From positions 2,914,001-2,978,000 of the forward strand of contig NZ_JABMEG010000001.1 in the NCBI RefSeq assembly GCF_013179735.1: a DNA stretch of 64,000 bases. Direction: 5' to 3'. Source of the DNA: Permianibacter fluminis. GTDB taxonomy: Bacteria; Pseudomonadota; Gammaproteobacteria; Enterobacterales; Permianibacteraceae. The notes under the pieces were generated by a model. It made no database searches. It was not told where the DNA came from and was given only the letters and a program-made list of their open reading frames with translations. Shown here piece by piece: positions 55,235 through 63,990 of the stretch (position 1 is its first letter; the number at the start of each line of letters is the position of its first letter). A program made the translations under genes and the position numbers.

Positions 55235-55248
55235 TTGATGAAGATCAA
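55235..55248. promoter_or_regulatory. FNR/ANR box of ccoN
   Basis: TTGATGAAGATCAA is a perfect match to TTGAT-N4-ATCAA. On the minus strand GACAAT occupies the class II -10 position, predicting a start near 55200 and a leader of about 73 nt. Confidence 0.93.
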
Positions 55249-55316
55249 GGGGCCAGCGATGCTCGCCTGCCGCCGGTATACATGCCGATCAACAACAGGT
55301 TAAAGTAGCCGGCCAG

Positions 55317-55339
55317 AAGATGCAAACTAAATGAATCTT
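55317..55339. promoter_or_regulatory. NsrR operator upstream of ccoN
   Basis: 23-bp dyad AAGATGCA...TGAATCTT, combining the two half-site forms found at norB. Minus-strand TTGCAT inside it pairs with TAACCT 17 bp on (55297-55302), so it could repress a second, upstream ccoN promoter. It also lies 11 bp after the kinase gene stop. Confidence 0.75.
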
Positions 55340-55350
55340 TATGGTCGCCG

Positions 55351-57570
55351 TCATTGCACCATCCGCTCAAGGCCGGGCAAGGTAAAGCGGAAACTGGCGC
55401 CCTTGCCTGGCGCACTTTCGGCCCAGATCCGGCCGCCATGGCGCTCAATGATTCGACGACACAGCGCGAGACCGACCCCGGTCCCCTCGAATTCCTCCGC
55501 CCGATGCAGGCGCTGGAACACACCGAACAGCTTGTCAGCATAGGCCATGCTAAAGCCGACGCCATTGTCACGGACCACGTAAACCGTTTCGTCGTCGACC
55601 TGCTCGGAATACACCTCAATGCGACGCGGATCGGCATCGCGAGTGAACTTGACGGCATTTGCCAACAAATTGAACAGCACCTGTTTCAGCAGGCTGCGAT
55701 CGGCGTAGCAAGACGGCAGACTGCCGAATTCAGGTTTGCCGATTGGCTGTTCGTGAATGTCCTCCAGCTCCTGCCAAATCTGTTCGATCAAGGCGGACAT
55801 ATCGACGACTTCACGGATCATCTCGGTTCGTGACAGCCGCGAAAAGCGCAGCAGATCATCAATGAGCATGCCCATACGCTGGCTGGCCGCCATCATGCGG
55901 TCCAGATACAGTTGGCCTTCTTCATCCAGCTTGTTGCGATAATCCTGCACCAGCGCCGCACCAAAGCCGCTGATGGCACGTAGCGGTGCACGCAAGTCAT
56001 GCGAAACGGAATAGCTGAAGCCTTCCAGTTCGCGGTTGGCGATTTCCAGCTCTTCCGTGCGCTGTCTGACCCGATTCTCGAGCTCTTCGTTCAGCTGGCG
56101 AATTTCCCGTTCAGCCCGTTTACGCTCGGTCAAATCCAGCGCAATGACCAGACGCCGTTCGCCAATCAGCTGACTGCTGAACTCAATGACGCGATCGCTG
56201 CCATCGCGGCAGCGGACGATGACTTCCATCGGCTCAAAAGGTTCGCCAGTGGATTCGGAATGTTCTATCCGGTGCCGCCATTCCGTTGCCACACTGCTGC
56301 GGTATTCCGGATCCGGGTAGGCCAGTGGCCACCATTGCGATACGTTACTGATATCAGCTGTGGAATAACCAAACAGCCGGACAAACTGATCATTGATCAG
56401 ATTGATGTCGTTGTTTTTGTCGGTCACGGACATGGCAACCGGCGAATGGATCACCAGTTGCCGGAACTGCGCCTCCCGTTCGCGCAACACCTGCTCGGCT
56501 ATAATCGGATCGGTGACATCGCGAACCACACCGCGGACGATGCGACCTGCCGATGACTCAGCATTGAACAATTTGCCGACCAGCTGCAAATAGCGTTCAC
56601 CGCGGTCCAGATGATGCCAGCGAAAAGTGATCGACTCGGCGTTGCCATTCTGCAAAAGCCTGACCAGTGTTTCAGCCAGCGTGGCAGCATCATCTGGCGA
56701 CAGCAGCTGCAGAAAACCGCTCCATGTCGGGGCAAAATTCTCCCGTAACAAACCGGTAATGCGGTAAGACGTGTCGTCCCAAATCATTGCGCCCGACGCG
56801 GGATCCAGCTCCCAAACCCCTTGCTGGGCCGCGGAAAGCGCCAGTTGCATTCGCGCCTGCTGCTCCCGCAGCGATGCTTCACGCCGACCGATGGCGGCAA
56901 GCATGCGCTCGAAATCCACTTGCAACTGCTCGATTTCGTTTTCCGGCAGATCGACATCGCCGCCTTCATCGGCAGCCATGATCCGGGCGCGCGATGCCAA
57001 CTGCCGCGCCGGCTTGGCGATCAGGCGTTCGGCAAACATGAACAGCAGAACGGCCATGATGCCAAGCGCCACCACAACCGCCGACAACACCACGACATAT
57101 TGCGCCAGGCGAGAGCTCAGTGGTGGCAATGCGTAATAGGCATTGATCTCGCCGAGCACTTCGTCTTCATAGAAAATGGTCTGCGTTATTGGCAACAATT
57201 CTTCTGTGCCAAACGGCAGCAAACCGCTAGCCGGCTGTTCGGGAAAGACAAAGCTCTGGGCCAGTGGCGATTTTAGCGATGCAAACAGGCCGTCACGCTT
57301 GCGTAGCACCTGAACGGCGCGAAAGCGCGGGTCCAGTGACAACGTGCGCAGCGTTTCCAGAGCGGCTTCCCGATCATCAAAATCGAGCGAGGCCTGCAAA
57401 TTGAGCGCGACCACACTCAATTGAGAGCCCACTTCCTGTTCAACACGCGATTGGTGGGTTCTGGCCTCGTACGTCAAAATGGCCAGCGCGACCAGCGCGA
57501 CCGCGATAATGGCAGTCACGCCGAGCAGGCGGAGCAGGGACTGGCGCAGACTGATGCCACCGGACTTCAT
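55351..57570 (-). CDS. CHASE8/PAS sensor histidine kinase
   Basis: 739-residue membrane kinase. First helix about 17-33, periplasmic CHASE8-like sensor to about 155 (SLDFDDREAALETLRTLSLD), second helix about 160-180 (VVVLSAVVVALGIMAVLLFM), HAMP, two PAS domains (about 250-365 and 370-495), a coiled coil (ELENRVRQRTEELEIANREL), HisKA His in YSVSHDLRAPLRAIS, and ATPase boxes NLLANAVKFT, RDNGVGFS and GTGVGLALC. No receiver domain; its regulator partner is not in the window. ATG overlaps the yfiR stop. CHASE8 domains pair with YfiR-type periplasmic proteins. Confidence 0.9.
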   Translation of the reverse strand: MKSGGISLRQSLLRLLGVTAIIAVALVALAILTYEARTHQSRVEQEVGSQLSVVALNLQASLDFDDREAALETLRTLSLDPRFRAVQVLRKRDGLFASLKSPLAQSFVFPEQPASGLLPFGTEELLPITQTIFYEDEVLGEINAYYALPPLSSRLAQYVVVLSAVVVALGIMAVLLFMFAERLIAKPARQLASRARIMAADEGGDVDLPENEIEQLQVDFERMLAAIGRREASLREQQARMQLALSAAQQGVWELDPASGAMIWDDTSYRITGLLRENFAPTWSGFLQLLSPDDAATLAETLVRLLQNGNAESITFRWHHLDRGERYLQLVGKLFNAESSAGRIVRGVVRDVTDPIIAEQVLREREAQFRQLVIHSPVAMSVTDKNNDINLINDQFVRLFGYSTADISNVSQWWPLAYPDPEYRSSVATEWRHRIEHSESTGEPFEPMEVIVRCRDGSDRVIEFSSQLIGERRLVIALDLTERKRAEREIRQLNEELENRVRQRTEELEIANRELEGFSYSVSHDLRAPLRAISGFGAALVQDYRNKLDEEGQLYLDRMMAASQRMGMLIDDLLRFSRLSRTEMIREVVDMSALIEQIWQELEDIHEQPIGKPEFGSLPSCYADRSLLKQVLFNLLANAVKFTRDADPRRIEVYSEQVDDETVYVVRDNGVGFSMAYADKLFGVFQRLHRAEEFEGTGVGLALCRRIIERHGGRIWAESAPGKGASFRFTLPGLERMVQ

Positions 57571-58205
57571 GGTTTGGCCCCAGCCTTGTCAGATGAACTG
57601 GCGTCATTTGCATCAAGATCCGTTGCATCGAATTTGCCGATTACCGTATCGGCATGACGCAGCAATTTCGAACTAATGGATATGTGCTGGGCCCGGGCAT
57701 TATCGAGATTGACGGAAAAATGCACGGTACCTGCCGCCAGATGGAACTGGATGGCACCGCCATCAGCCAGAAAATTGCTGGCATCCCCAACCAGCAAGGT
57801 TGGCTTTTCCCGCACTGACGCAATGATTTGTTGTTGAAGACTTGTGCCGGCGTCTGCGCCGATATAGACGACCCGACAATTGTCGGTCAGTCCGTCGGAC
57901 AGCTCGGCGACCTTTATCTCACGCTCATGCAGCTGCCGACCCGTCACATTGCGGAGCAGAATGCTGACCAGCTGAGGCTGCTGCGCGATGCAAAACTCGA
58001 ACGGTAAATTCTGCAGAGACTCCGGTGGCCACTCGCCATATTTGGCAAAGTTGAACAAGAAAGCGGCTTTGACCTGAAATTCCCGATCGACCGTCGCGGC
58101 TTCAGAACGAGCCAACGACGGCAGCAGGCAGGCTGCCGCAAGCGCAAGCCGCAACGAAGGCAGACCCGCGCAACAACCCGCAGCAGTTCGAACTGAATGC
58201 GCCAA
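57567..58205 (-). CDS. yfiR: YfiR-family periplasmic protein
   Basis: About 212 residues: a signal region (SLRLALAAACLLPSLARSEA) then the YfiR core REFQVKAAFLFNFAKYGEWP, CRVVYIGADAG, LLVGDASNFLADGGAIQFHL and VNLDNARAQHISISSKLLRH. YfiR in Pseudomonas binds the periplasmic part of its membrane partner and holds it inactive under non-stress redox conditions. Here the partner is the overlapping CHASE8 kinase. Start uncertain: TTG at 58205 after AGGGA, or a GTG at 58292. Confidence 0.85.
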   Translation of the reverse strand: MAHSVRTAAGCCAGLPSLRLALAAACLLPSLARSEAATVDREFQVKAAFLFNFAKYGEWPPESLQNLPFEFCIAQQPQLVSILLRNVTGRQLHEREIKVAELSDGLTDNCRVVYIGADAGTSLQQQIIASVREKPTLLVGDASNFLADGGAIQFHLAAGTVHFSVNLDNARAQHISISSKLLRHADTVIGKFDATDLDANDASSSDKAGAKP

Positions 58206-58480
58206 CCGACGAATCCCTAAACAACAAGGTTTGAATAAGAATAGGTAACTCTGGCCAAAATGCCCGGACGCTGCCGCCCAAAGTTCAGCCACTACAGCGT
58301 TCAGCCGTTTAGCGTCCAGCCGTAATGGCCGGGCACGGCGGGCTAAATGCCAAACCAGCCGGAGTCCGGTTTGCGGCTACAGACTCGCTAAAAGCAGAGT
58401 CAGCGGTAGAACCATGGAAAGCGCCAGCAAGGCAGGGATTCCCAACGCGGTAACCAGTAAACCTGGGAAAAGTCCGGGGA
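58206..58480. other. Sequence between yfiR and the transposon end
   Basis: About 275 bp with no gene recognised. It should contain the yfiR promoter, now lying directly next to the inserted element. Short repeats GTTCAGCCGTTTAGC and GTCCAGCCGTAAT near 58300-58325 are imperfect. Confidence 0.4.
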
Positions 58481-58484
58481 TGTC

Positions 58485-58622
58485 CGCGGAAGTAAATCTG
58501 CACCATCCAATCGCAATCTAAGTGTCTGATTTATAATGCCAAAATTTCATGCCTGATACTTATTTACTTCGCGAAGAAACGAAGTAAATTTGCCCCATTA
58601 CATATCTCGCGAAGTAAATTTG
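58485..58622. repeat. TnsB-site-like repeats of the left end
   Basis: Four copies of a unit close to CGCGAAGTAAATTTG: 58485-58500 (CGCGGAAGTAAATCTG), 58562-58573 inverted (ATTTACTTCGCG), 58580-58592 (CGAAGTAAATTTG) and 58608-58622 (CGCGAAGTAAATTTG). The first and last are both followed by CACC or TACCACC. A perfect TATAAT at 58532-58537 between them may be the tns promoter -10. Confidence 0.7.
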
Positions 58623-58695
58623 TACCACCGAGAAGAGACGATCTCGAGCCGTTTCGCCCCATCCCGGCGGTTTCCCTGTGGACGGGAGCCTGCCT

Positions 58696-59370
58696 GTGCC
58701 AAAACCCAGAATCGGCCTTCCCCAAGAGAGTGACGGGACCTTTTCCGTGCCCTTGGCGCGCCCGCTGCCGCAAAAGCAGCATGTCTTCTACGTTTGGAGC
58801 CCAAAGCTCAAGCGTCAGCTGCGGCTGTTCAGCCGTCTGGAGCTGGAAGCATGGGTCCTGCTCGAGGCCGACCCATCGGTCAAAACGTTCTGCGAGTATC
58901 CCTCCCGCTTCACCCTGAATGGACGCATCTATTACGTTTCGTTCTGGGTGTCCTCAGCCGGTGCCGCCACCTTCTGGTTTGTCGTGCCATCCGATGAAAG
59001 TCTCAGTCTCCGAACCACTCTTGGAAACGCTGCTGACCTAGTGTCGTGGGGAGCCCGCAATGGTATTGGGCTCAAGGTCGTAGACGAGACCGACACACGA
59101 AAGCATCCCGTTGGATTAGATAACTGGATACAGATCATTCACCACCTGGCTGCTAATGGCCAGTACGTAACCGAGCCGTTGCTCGAAGGCGTGCTGATCG
59201 CCGCAAAGGCTGGCCCTGTGTCTGTTGATGCCATTGTGAATCATCAGCAAGGCGTTGACCGGGAGATCTGCCTTGCGGCCATTTTTCAGCTGATACAAAA
59301 CGCCAAGCTGAAGTGTGAGGATCTGATGAGTTATCCGCTCAGCAATTCGCTGTTAGTGGCGGCCGCATGA
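58696..59370 (+). CDS. tnsA: TnsA-like protein, catalytic residues apparently lost
   Basis: 224-residue protein with the TnsA N-terminal fold: SPKLKRQLRLFSRLELEAWV with LLEADPSVKTFCEYP matches the first catalytic region. Further on the expected PDF...EVK core is replaced: RIYYVSFWV has Ser82 where the catalytic Asp belongs and TFWFVVPSDE has Phe95 and Val97 where Glu/Gln and Lys belong. TnsA normally cuts the 5' strand so the element moves by cut-and-paste. The C-terminal half has a TnsC-binding-like helical region. The GTG at 58696 has GGGAG upstream. Stop overlaps tnsB (ATGA). Confidence 0.78.
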   Translation: MPKPRIGLPQESDGTFSVPLARPLPQKQHVFYVWSPKLKRQLRLFSRLELEAWVLLEADPSVKTFCEYPSRFTLNGRIYYVSFWVSSAGAATFWFVVPSDESLSLRTTLGNAADLVSWGARNGIGLKVVDETDTRKHPVGLDNWIQIIHHLAANGQYVTEPLLEGVLIAAKAGPVSVDAIVNHQQGVDREICLAAIFQLIQNAKLKCEDLMSYPLSNSLLVAAA

Positions 59371-61364
59371 AAACCTTCGACTCCGCAGACAGGAACTTCA
59401 CGCGCGGGACGATTCCCAGCGAACTCGGCGATCTGAGTCTGTGGCCAACCGTTGATCAAACAGCACTTCCAGAAGAGGTGCTGGCGTCGTTCTGCAATCG
59501 CGTTGAGGCAATTCGGCTTTTTGTAGAACACTCATCGGTGAGCCTTGCTGATATCGAAAGGAAAACTGGAGTGCCTCGCCAGCGTATCGAGGGTCTATTC
59601 GCGAAATGTATCGCGGAGTCGTCTGATGGAAGGATGTGGGGCTTTCGCGCACTGATCCCTTACAAGTTCCGCAAGGGTTACGAGCGGAGGAAGAAGGCGT
59701 CGATAACACGAAGTGGTTCAGGTGGCGATTCCGGACTTTTTGCTCAATTGTTGCTGCGCCACGGTGTGCTTGTTGAATTTATTGACAAGGAGATTAGAAA
59801 TCGGGCTGTCCCTATCAAATCATTGCGGCAGGTCCGCATCTACCTGATTGATTTGCATAGCAAGTTCATCGAACTGTGCAGAGGGTTGAACATCAAAAGC
59901 AGTGAATACCCGTTTAACCGAGACGAGATGGGATTGCGATCGCTCCAACAGTACGTCAAAAAGAGACTGAGCAGCTCATTCGAACTGGCGGCAAGAAGTG
60001 AGGGCGCAACCTACGTCCGGCCAGCGAGGCATGGCCATGAGCTACAAAGGAGCCGACCAGCCATCAGGCTGCTGGATGAAGTGCAGATCGACGGGCATCG
60101 CATAGATCTCCGCCTTTCCATCGCGATTGCCGACCCGTTCGGCATGGAAACGATAATTGAAATCGAAAGAGTCTGGATCTTGGTGGTGGTGGATGTCGCG
60201 ACACGATCCGCGCTTGGCTATAGCCTTGCAATTGCACGGCAATACAGCGCCAACGACGTGGTCAATGCGATATGCAACGCGCTGATACCCCAAGCCCCCC
60301 GAAAACTCACCATTCCCATGCTGGCATATCCTGCGGGCTCAGAATTTCCCAATTTCCGGTTTCCGGAGATGGCATACGCCTGTTGGCGAGTACTGGCACT
60401 TGATCGTGCGAGTACACACCTTGCACAGAACACGTTGGCACTGGTGACTCGTACCGTCGGATGCTGGACAGACGCCGGGCCGGTTGGCGAGCCGATCGTA
60501 CGAGGTGTTGTGGAACGTTTCTTCCATCTGCTGAGTCAGCACTTTGCTCACAAGCTACCAGGAACGACAGGGCGCAGCCCGGACGATATTGCCAGAGTGC
60601 TGGCAGATCCAGACAACAATATCAAATGGCTGATGCGGCTGAACGAGCTCGAGGAACTGATTGATGTCGTCATTGCTGAGCACAACTGTTCGCCGACCAT
60701 AGGGCTCGGCGCCAGAACGCCGCTTGAGGCGGTCGACTTCCATCTGCGCAAGCTCAAGGAGTCAAACCAGGAGTTGCGTCATATTCCCTCCTCGAAGCGC
60801 TCCGATCTCTATCTGCTCCACAACGAGAAAGTGGTTACGGTGCGGGGGAGCCTCAAAAAAGGGGATCGACCTCATATCAACTTTCACGGCGCAGAATACA
60901 CCAACTCGACCATGGAGAAGTTGCCGCAGCTGATAGGGACGGAGCTACGCATACGCTATAACGAAAACGACATATCCAGCATGAAGGCGTTCTACATGGA
61001 TGGCGCGGAGTTCGGAATCATCATTGCAGAACATCCATGGAGCAGCACACCACACTCGTTGAAGCTGCGCAAAGCCATTCTTCGCGCGCAGCGACTTGGT
61101 CGATTCAAGATCCGACCTGGCCAGAACCCCATTGCTGCGTATCTTGAATTCAAAGAGGCCCAGGTGACCGGATCAAGACAGGCGGCAACCAGCTATGCCT
61201 GGGCGTTGAAACAGGTATCTGCAAGCCAAGCTAGCCGGCCGGGCGCATTTCCAGATCATCCGGGCGAAAGTGAGCCGCTTACCGTTGAGCCACGGCAACC
61301 AACCGCGGACGGCATACCAGCGGTCAAAACACTTCGCATCAAGCAAACATTTCATTCCCGATAA
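59367..61364 (+). CDS. tnsB: Tn7-like transposase TnsB (DDE integrase)
   Basis: 665-residue retroviral-integrase-fold transposase. N-terminal helix-turn-helix (SVSLADIERKTGVPRQRIEG), DDE triad Asp242 (DEVQIDGHRIDL), Asp346 (LALDRASTHLA) and Glu383 (GVVERFFHLL) with a D-36-E spacing, then a Mu-type beta-barrel (RGSLKKGDRPHINFHGAEYT) and a basic C-terminal tail that should contact TnsC. It cuts and joins the 3' ends. The triad looks intact. Confidence 0.92.
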   Translation: MKTFDSADRNFTRGTIPSELGDLSLWPTVDQTALPEEVLASFCNRVEAIRLFVEHSSVSLADIERKTGVPRQRIEGLFAKCIAESSDGRMWGFRALIPYKFRKGYERRKKASITRSGSGGDSGLFAQLLLRHGVLVEFIDKEIRNRAVPIKSLRQVRIYLIDLHSKFIELCRGLNIKSSEYPFNRDEMGLRSLQQYVKKRLSSSFELAARSEGATYVRPARHGHELQRSRPAIRLLDEVQIDGHRIDLRLSIAIADPFGMETIIEIERVWILVVVDVATRSALGYSLAIARQYSANDVVNAICNALIPQAPRKLTIPMLAYPAGSEFPNFRFPEMAYACWRVLALDRASTHLAQNTLALVTRTVGCWTDAGPVGEPIVRGVVERFFHLLSQHFAHKLPGTTGRSPDDIARVLADPDNNIKWLMRLNELEELIDVVIAEHNCSPTIGLGARTPLEAVDFHLRKLKESNQELRHIPSSKRSDLYLLHNEKVVTVRGSLKKGDRPHINFHGAEYTNSTMEKLPQLIGTELRIRYNENDISSMKAFYMDGAEFGIIIAEHPWSSTPHSLKLRKAILRAQRLGRFKIRPGQNPIAAYLEFKEAQVTGSRQAATSYAWALKQVSASQASRPGAFPDHPGESEPLTVEPRQPTADGIPAVKTLRIKQTFHSR

Positions 61365-61373
61365 GGGGGGCTT

Positions 61374-62387
61374 ATGGAGGCAGTGGCCGAGATTACCCAG
61401 TCCATGGATCTGATACGCCCCATGGCTATTGCAAATCATCCCTTGACGAACAAGGACTATACGATACCCACGCCTGCGATTGATGCGATGGTGTCAATGG
61501 CCATGCGTTGTATCGAGCAACGCATCCCTGGTGCGATCTTGGAAGGGATTAACCGCAGCGGCAAGACCACCGGAATTGGTTATACGGTGCAAACCTTGAA
61601 AAAAGAGGTGCCAGACGCTGCTGTTTATCGATTCTCCTGCACACGGGACCTCACAGACAATCCCAGCGACTTCTTCTCGCACCTGTTGTACTCCTTTAAT
61701 CATCCGGACCCGTTCAGCGGAAAAAGCCGACAGAAAAGAGTGCGTCTGACCGAAATGCTGAGAAAAAATGCCGGCAAAGGCCGGCGAGGGCTTGTCGTCC
61801 TTTTTGCGGATGAAGCGCAGCGTCTGTCCTACAACATGTATTCGTGGCTGGCTGACATTTACAATGAACTGGACGCGAAGCGAGTGACGGTCATTACCTT
61901 TCTTGTCGGTCAGCCCGATCTCGCCAACCAGAAGGTTGCGCTCATCAAAGCCAACAAGATGGAAATTGTTGGCCGATTCATGGTCCAGCACCTTCGTTTC
62001 AATGGCCTGACGTCTGCATCTGACGTCGCGACCTGTTTGAACGCCTACGACGAATCCTGCTGCCCTGAAGAGTCGGGTTGGAGTTATACCCGATTTTTCT
62101 TTCCCAAGGCCTATCTGTGCGGGCTGCGCGCGGTCAATTCGGCGACGACATTGTGGAATGTCTTTCAGAAGCATCATGAGGTTGCGGGTTCACCAGGCGA
62201 GCTCGAAATTCCCATGCAGTACTTTGCTGGTGCAGTTGAGCACATCTTTCGCAACTACTCCGGTGAAGACAATGCAGATTTCGGGGTCAGTGAGCGCATG
62301 TGGGCCGGTGCCGTCGAAGAAACCGGATTCAAGGAGCAGGAAGAAAATCTGCGTCTGCGCATGACCATGTCGGTGCAAGATGTCTGA
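61374..62387 (+). CDS. tnsC: Transposition AAA+ ATPase TnsC
   Basis: 337-residue AAA+ regulator. Walker A GINRSGKTT (58-66), Walker B LVVLFADEAQ with Asp146-Glu147, sensor region VITFLVGQPDLANQK. It links target selection (TniQ) to TnsB through ATP-dependent filaments on DNA. AAGGGGGG precedes the ATG, 9 bp after tnsB. Confidence 0.92.
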   Translation: MEAVAEITQSMDLIRPMAIANHPLTNKDYTIPTPAIDAMVSMAMRCIEQRIPGAILEGINRSGKTTGIGYTVQTLKKEVPDAAVYRFSCTRDLTDNPSDFFSHLLYSFNHPDPFSGKSRQKRVRLTEMLRKNAGKGRRGLVVLFADEAQRLSYNMYSWLADIYNELDAKRVTVITFLVGQPDLANQKVALIKANKMEIVGRFMVQHLRFNGLTSASDVATCLNAYDESCCPEESGWSYTRFFFPKAYLCGLRAVNSATTLWNVFQKHHEVAGSPGELEIPMQYFAGAVEHIFRNYSGEDNADFGVSERMWAGAVEETGFKEQEENLRLRMTMSVQDV

Positions 62388-63990
62388 GCGCAGGGTTCGC
62401 AAGCCTCTTCAGATCCAGGTGGCACAACCGGAAGCGGTGGAGTCTCGATACACCTGGCGAACGGACTGGGTAAACCGCTATGAGTCTAGCTATGGCTTAC
62501 TCAGCAAATTTGCCTATCTGAATGGACTGGGTCTGCAGCAGCTGGTTACTCTGTTTGTCCGGCGAGAGCCAAGAGGGAAGGTGACGACTGCACGGAATAG
62601 CGGTATCGATCTGATCTCGATGGGCGTGATATCCACTTCGGCTTTGTCGACACATGCAGAGCTGTCCGGGCAACAGGTCCAGCAGGCTTCTCTGGAAGGC
62701 TCGTGGGACAAAACCATGTATCCGTGGACTGCGGATTTTCGGTTTTGCCCCGCCTGCTTGGCAGCGTGCTACCACAGCACGCTGCACCAATTGGTGTTTC
62801 TTGCCAAGTGCCCCGCACACAACCGCCGGCTGCAAACCCACTGCCCGCAGTGTCACGCCGTCATGCCGTATCGCTTCACGGCCGCAGTAGCCGCCAATCC
62901 TTTTTGCTGCCCACACTGCGAACTGCCCTGGGCGCCAGCACTTTTCGAAAAAGCTAAAGGCTATCCGCTGCTTCATCAACGCCACGTGGAGCGGCTGAGC
63001 AAAACTTGGAAGGTCCTGTCTGGCGACCGCAGGCGCTTTGGTGTGCTGGTCAATTGCTCAACCCATCCGGCCTTTGCAAGGGACTTGGAGAACGGTCACC
63101 AGTTGGCATTGATGGCACGCCGTCGAGAGGAGTTTTTCAGTTTCTTGGCAAGGCTGGACCGGGCCGTTGCTCAAGATGCAGCCCAACTGCACATGGACGA
63201 TCAGGACCTACTGCAATTGCATTCGGGCCCCATGGCCTCGCATGCTGGCCATGGGCCTGCCGAGAAAGGCACCAAGATCACTCGGCCTTGGTTCGAGAAT
63301 GACAGCAAGTTCTGGTCTGTACTCCCCATCTACAAAGCCATCTGCCGGCATTTTTTTCACCATGTCGTTGCGTCACATCGCGATTGCATCGCTGCCACGG
63401 TGCGACACCTTTGGTGGCACATGGAGGGGCGAGCGTCCGAGCCGATCTGTCCGGTGGCGTATGCATTCGTGATGTGGCGCATGTTCTGGGAGGAATGTGG
63501 AACGCCACATCAGCTGATGGAGCCACCACGTCATGCACCCTATCGCATCCTCGCGTGGTTGTCCGACGCGGCACCCTATTGTCCAGCGACATGGCCTACT
63601 GAAACGCAGGAATGGCTGCGGCACCGTGTGTTTGCAGCGGATTGTCTTGCGACCTTTGAGCACTGGTTGGCTCGGGCCGCCCATGTCTCGGCCAAGCGTC
63701 AGATGTGGCAATGGAACCGACATGTAGGCTGCGGACACATGATCACCTATTGGGCTGCCCTCGAATCGAAAACGACACCCCGCGAGGTCACAGTACTCAT
63801 GGAACCACTGGTAGGCTGCCATCTGCCCCCCAGCGCGGAGACGGGCCGGCCGCATTATCAGCGACATCTGGAAACCCTGAAGGGAATGACACCCTATAAA
63901 CCGGAGCGCCATCGTCAGTGGTCATCGCGCAATCCAAAACGGTTCAAGATAGGGCATTATGCCAACAGCGAGCCGAGGCTTGAGCGGTAA
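62380..63990 (+). CDS. tniQ: TniQ/TnsD-family target selector
   Basis: 536-residue protein overlapping tnsC by eight bases. N-terminal TniQ region (NRYESSYGLLSKFAYLNGLG) with zinc-finger pairs FCPACLAACYHSTLHQLVFL, CPAHNRRLQTHCPQCHAVMP and NPFCCPHCELPW; the C-terminal half is unlike anything I recognise and may read the target DNA, as in TnsD. Length fits TnsD (about 500) more than the short CRISPR-associated TniQ. Confidence 0.88.
   Translation: MSERRVRKPLQIQVAQPEAVESRYTWRTDWVNRYESSYGLLSKFAYLNGLGLQQLVTLFVRREPRGKVTTARNSGIDLISMGVISTSALSTHAELSGQQVQQASLEGSWDKTMYPWTADFRFCPACLAACYHSTLHQLVFLAKCPAHNRRLQTHCPQCHAVMPYRFTAAVAANPFCCPHCELPWAPALFEKAKGYPLLHQRHVERLSKTWKVLSGDRRRFGVLVNCSTHPAFARDLENGHQLALMARRREEFFSFLARLDRAVAQDAAQLHMDDQDLLQLHSGPMASHAGHGPAEKGTKITRPWFENDSKFWSVLPIYKAICRHFFHHVVASHRDCIAATVRHLWWHMEGRASEPICPVAYAFVMWRMFWEECGTPHQLMEPPRHAPYRILAWLSDAAPYCPATWPTETQEWLRHRVFAADCLATFEHWLARAAHVSAKRQMWQWNRHVGCGHMITYWAALESKTTPREVTVLMEPLVGCHLPPSAETGRPHYQRHLETLKGMTPYKPERHRQWSSRNPKRFKIGHYANSEPRLER

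Noticed and set aside
55249-55316. Short peptide frame (MYTGGRRASLAP) between the NsrR and FNR sites before ccoN
   Set aside because: Only 12 codons, no ribosome-binding site, and it runs into the FNR box; not enough for a leader peptide.
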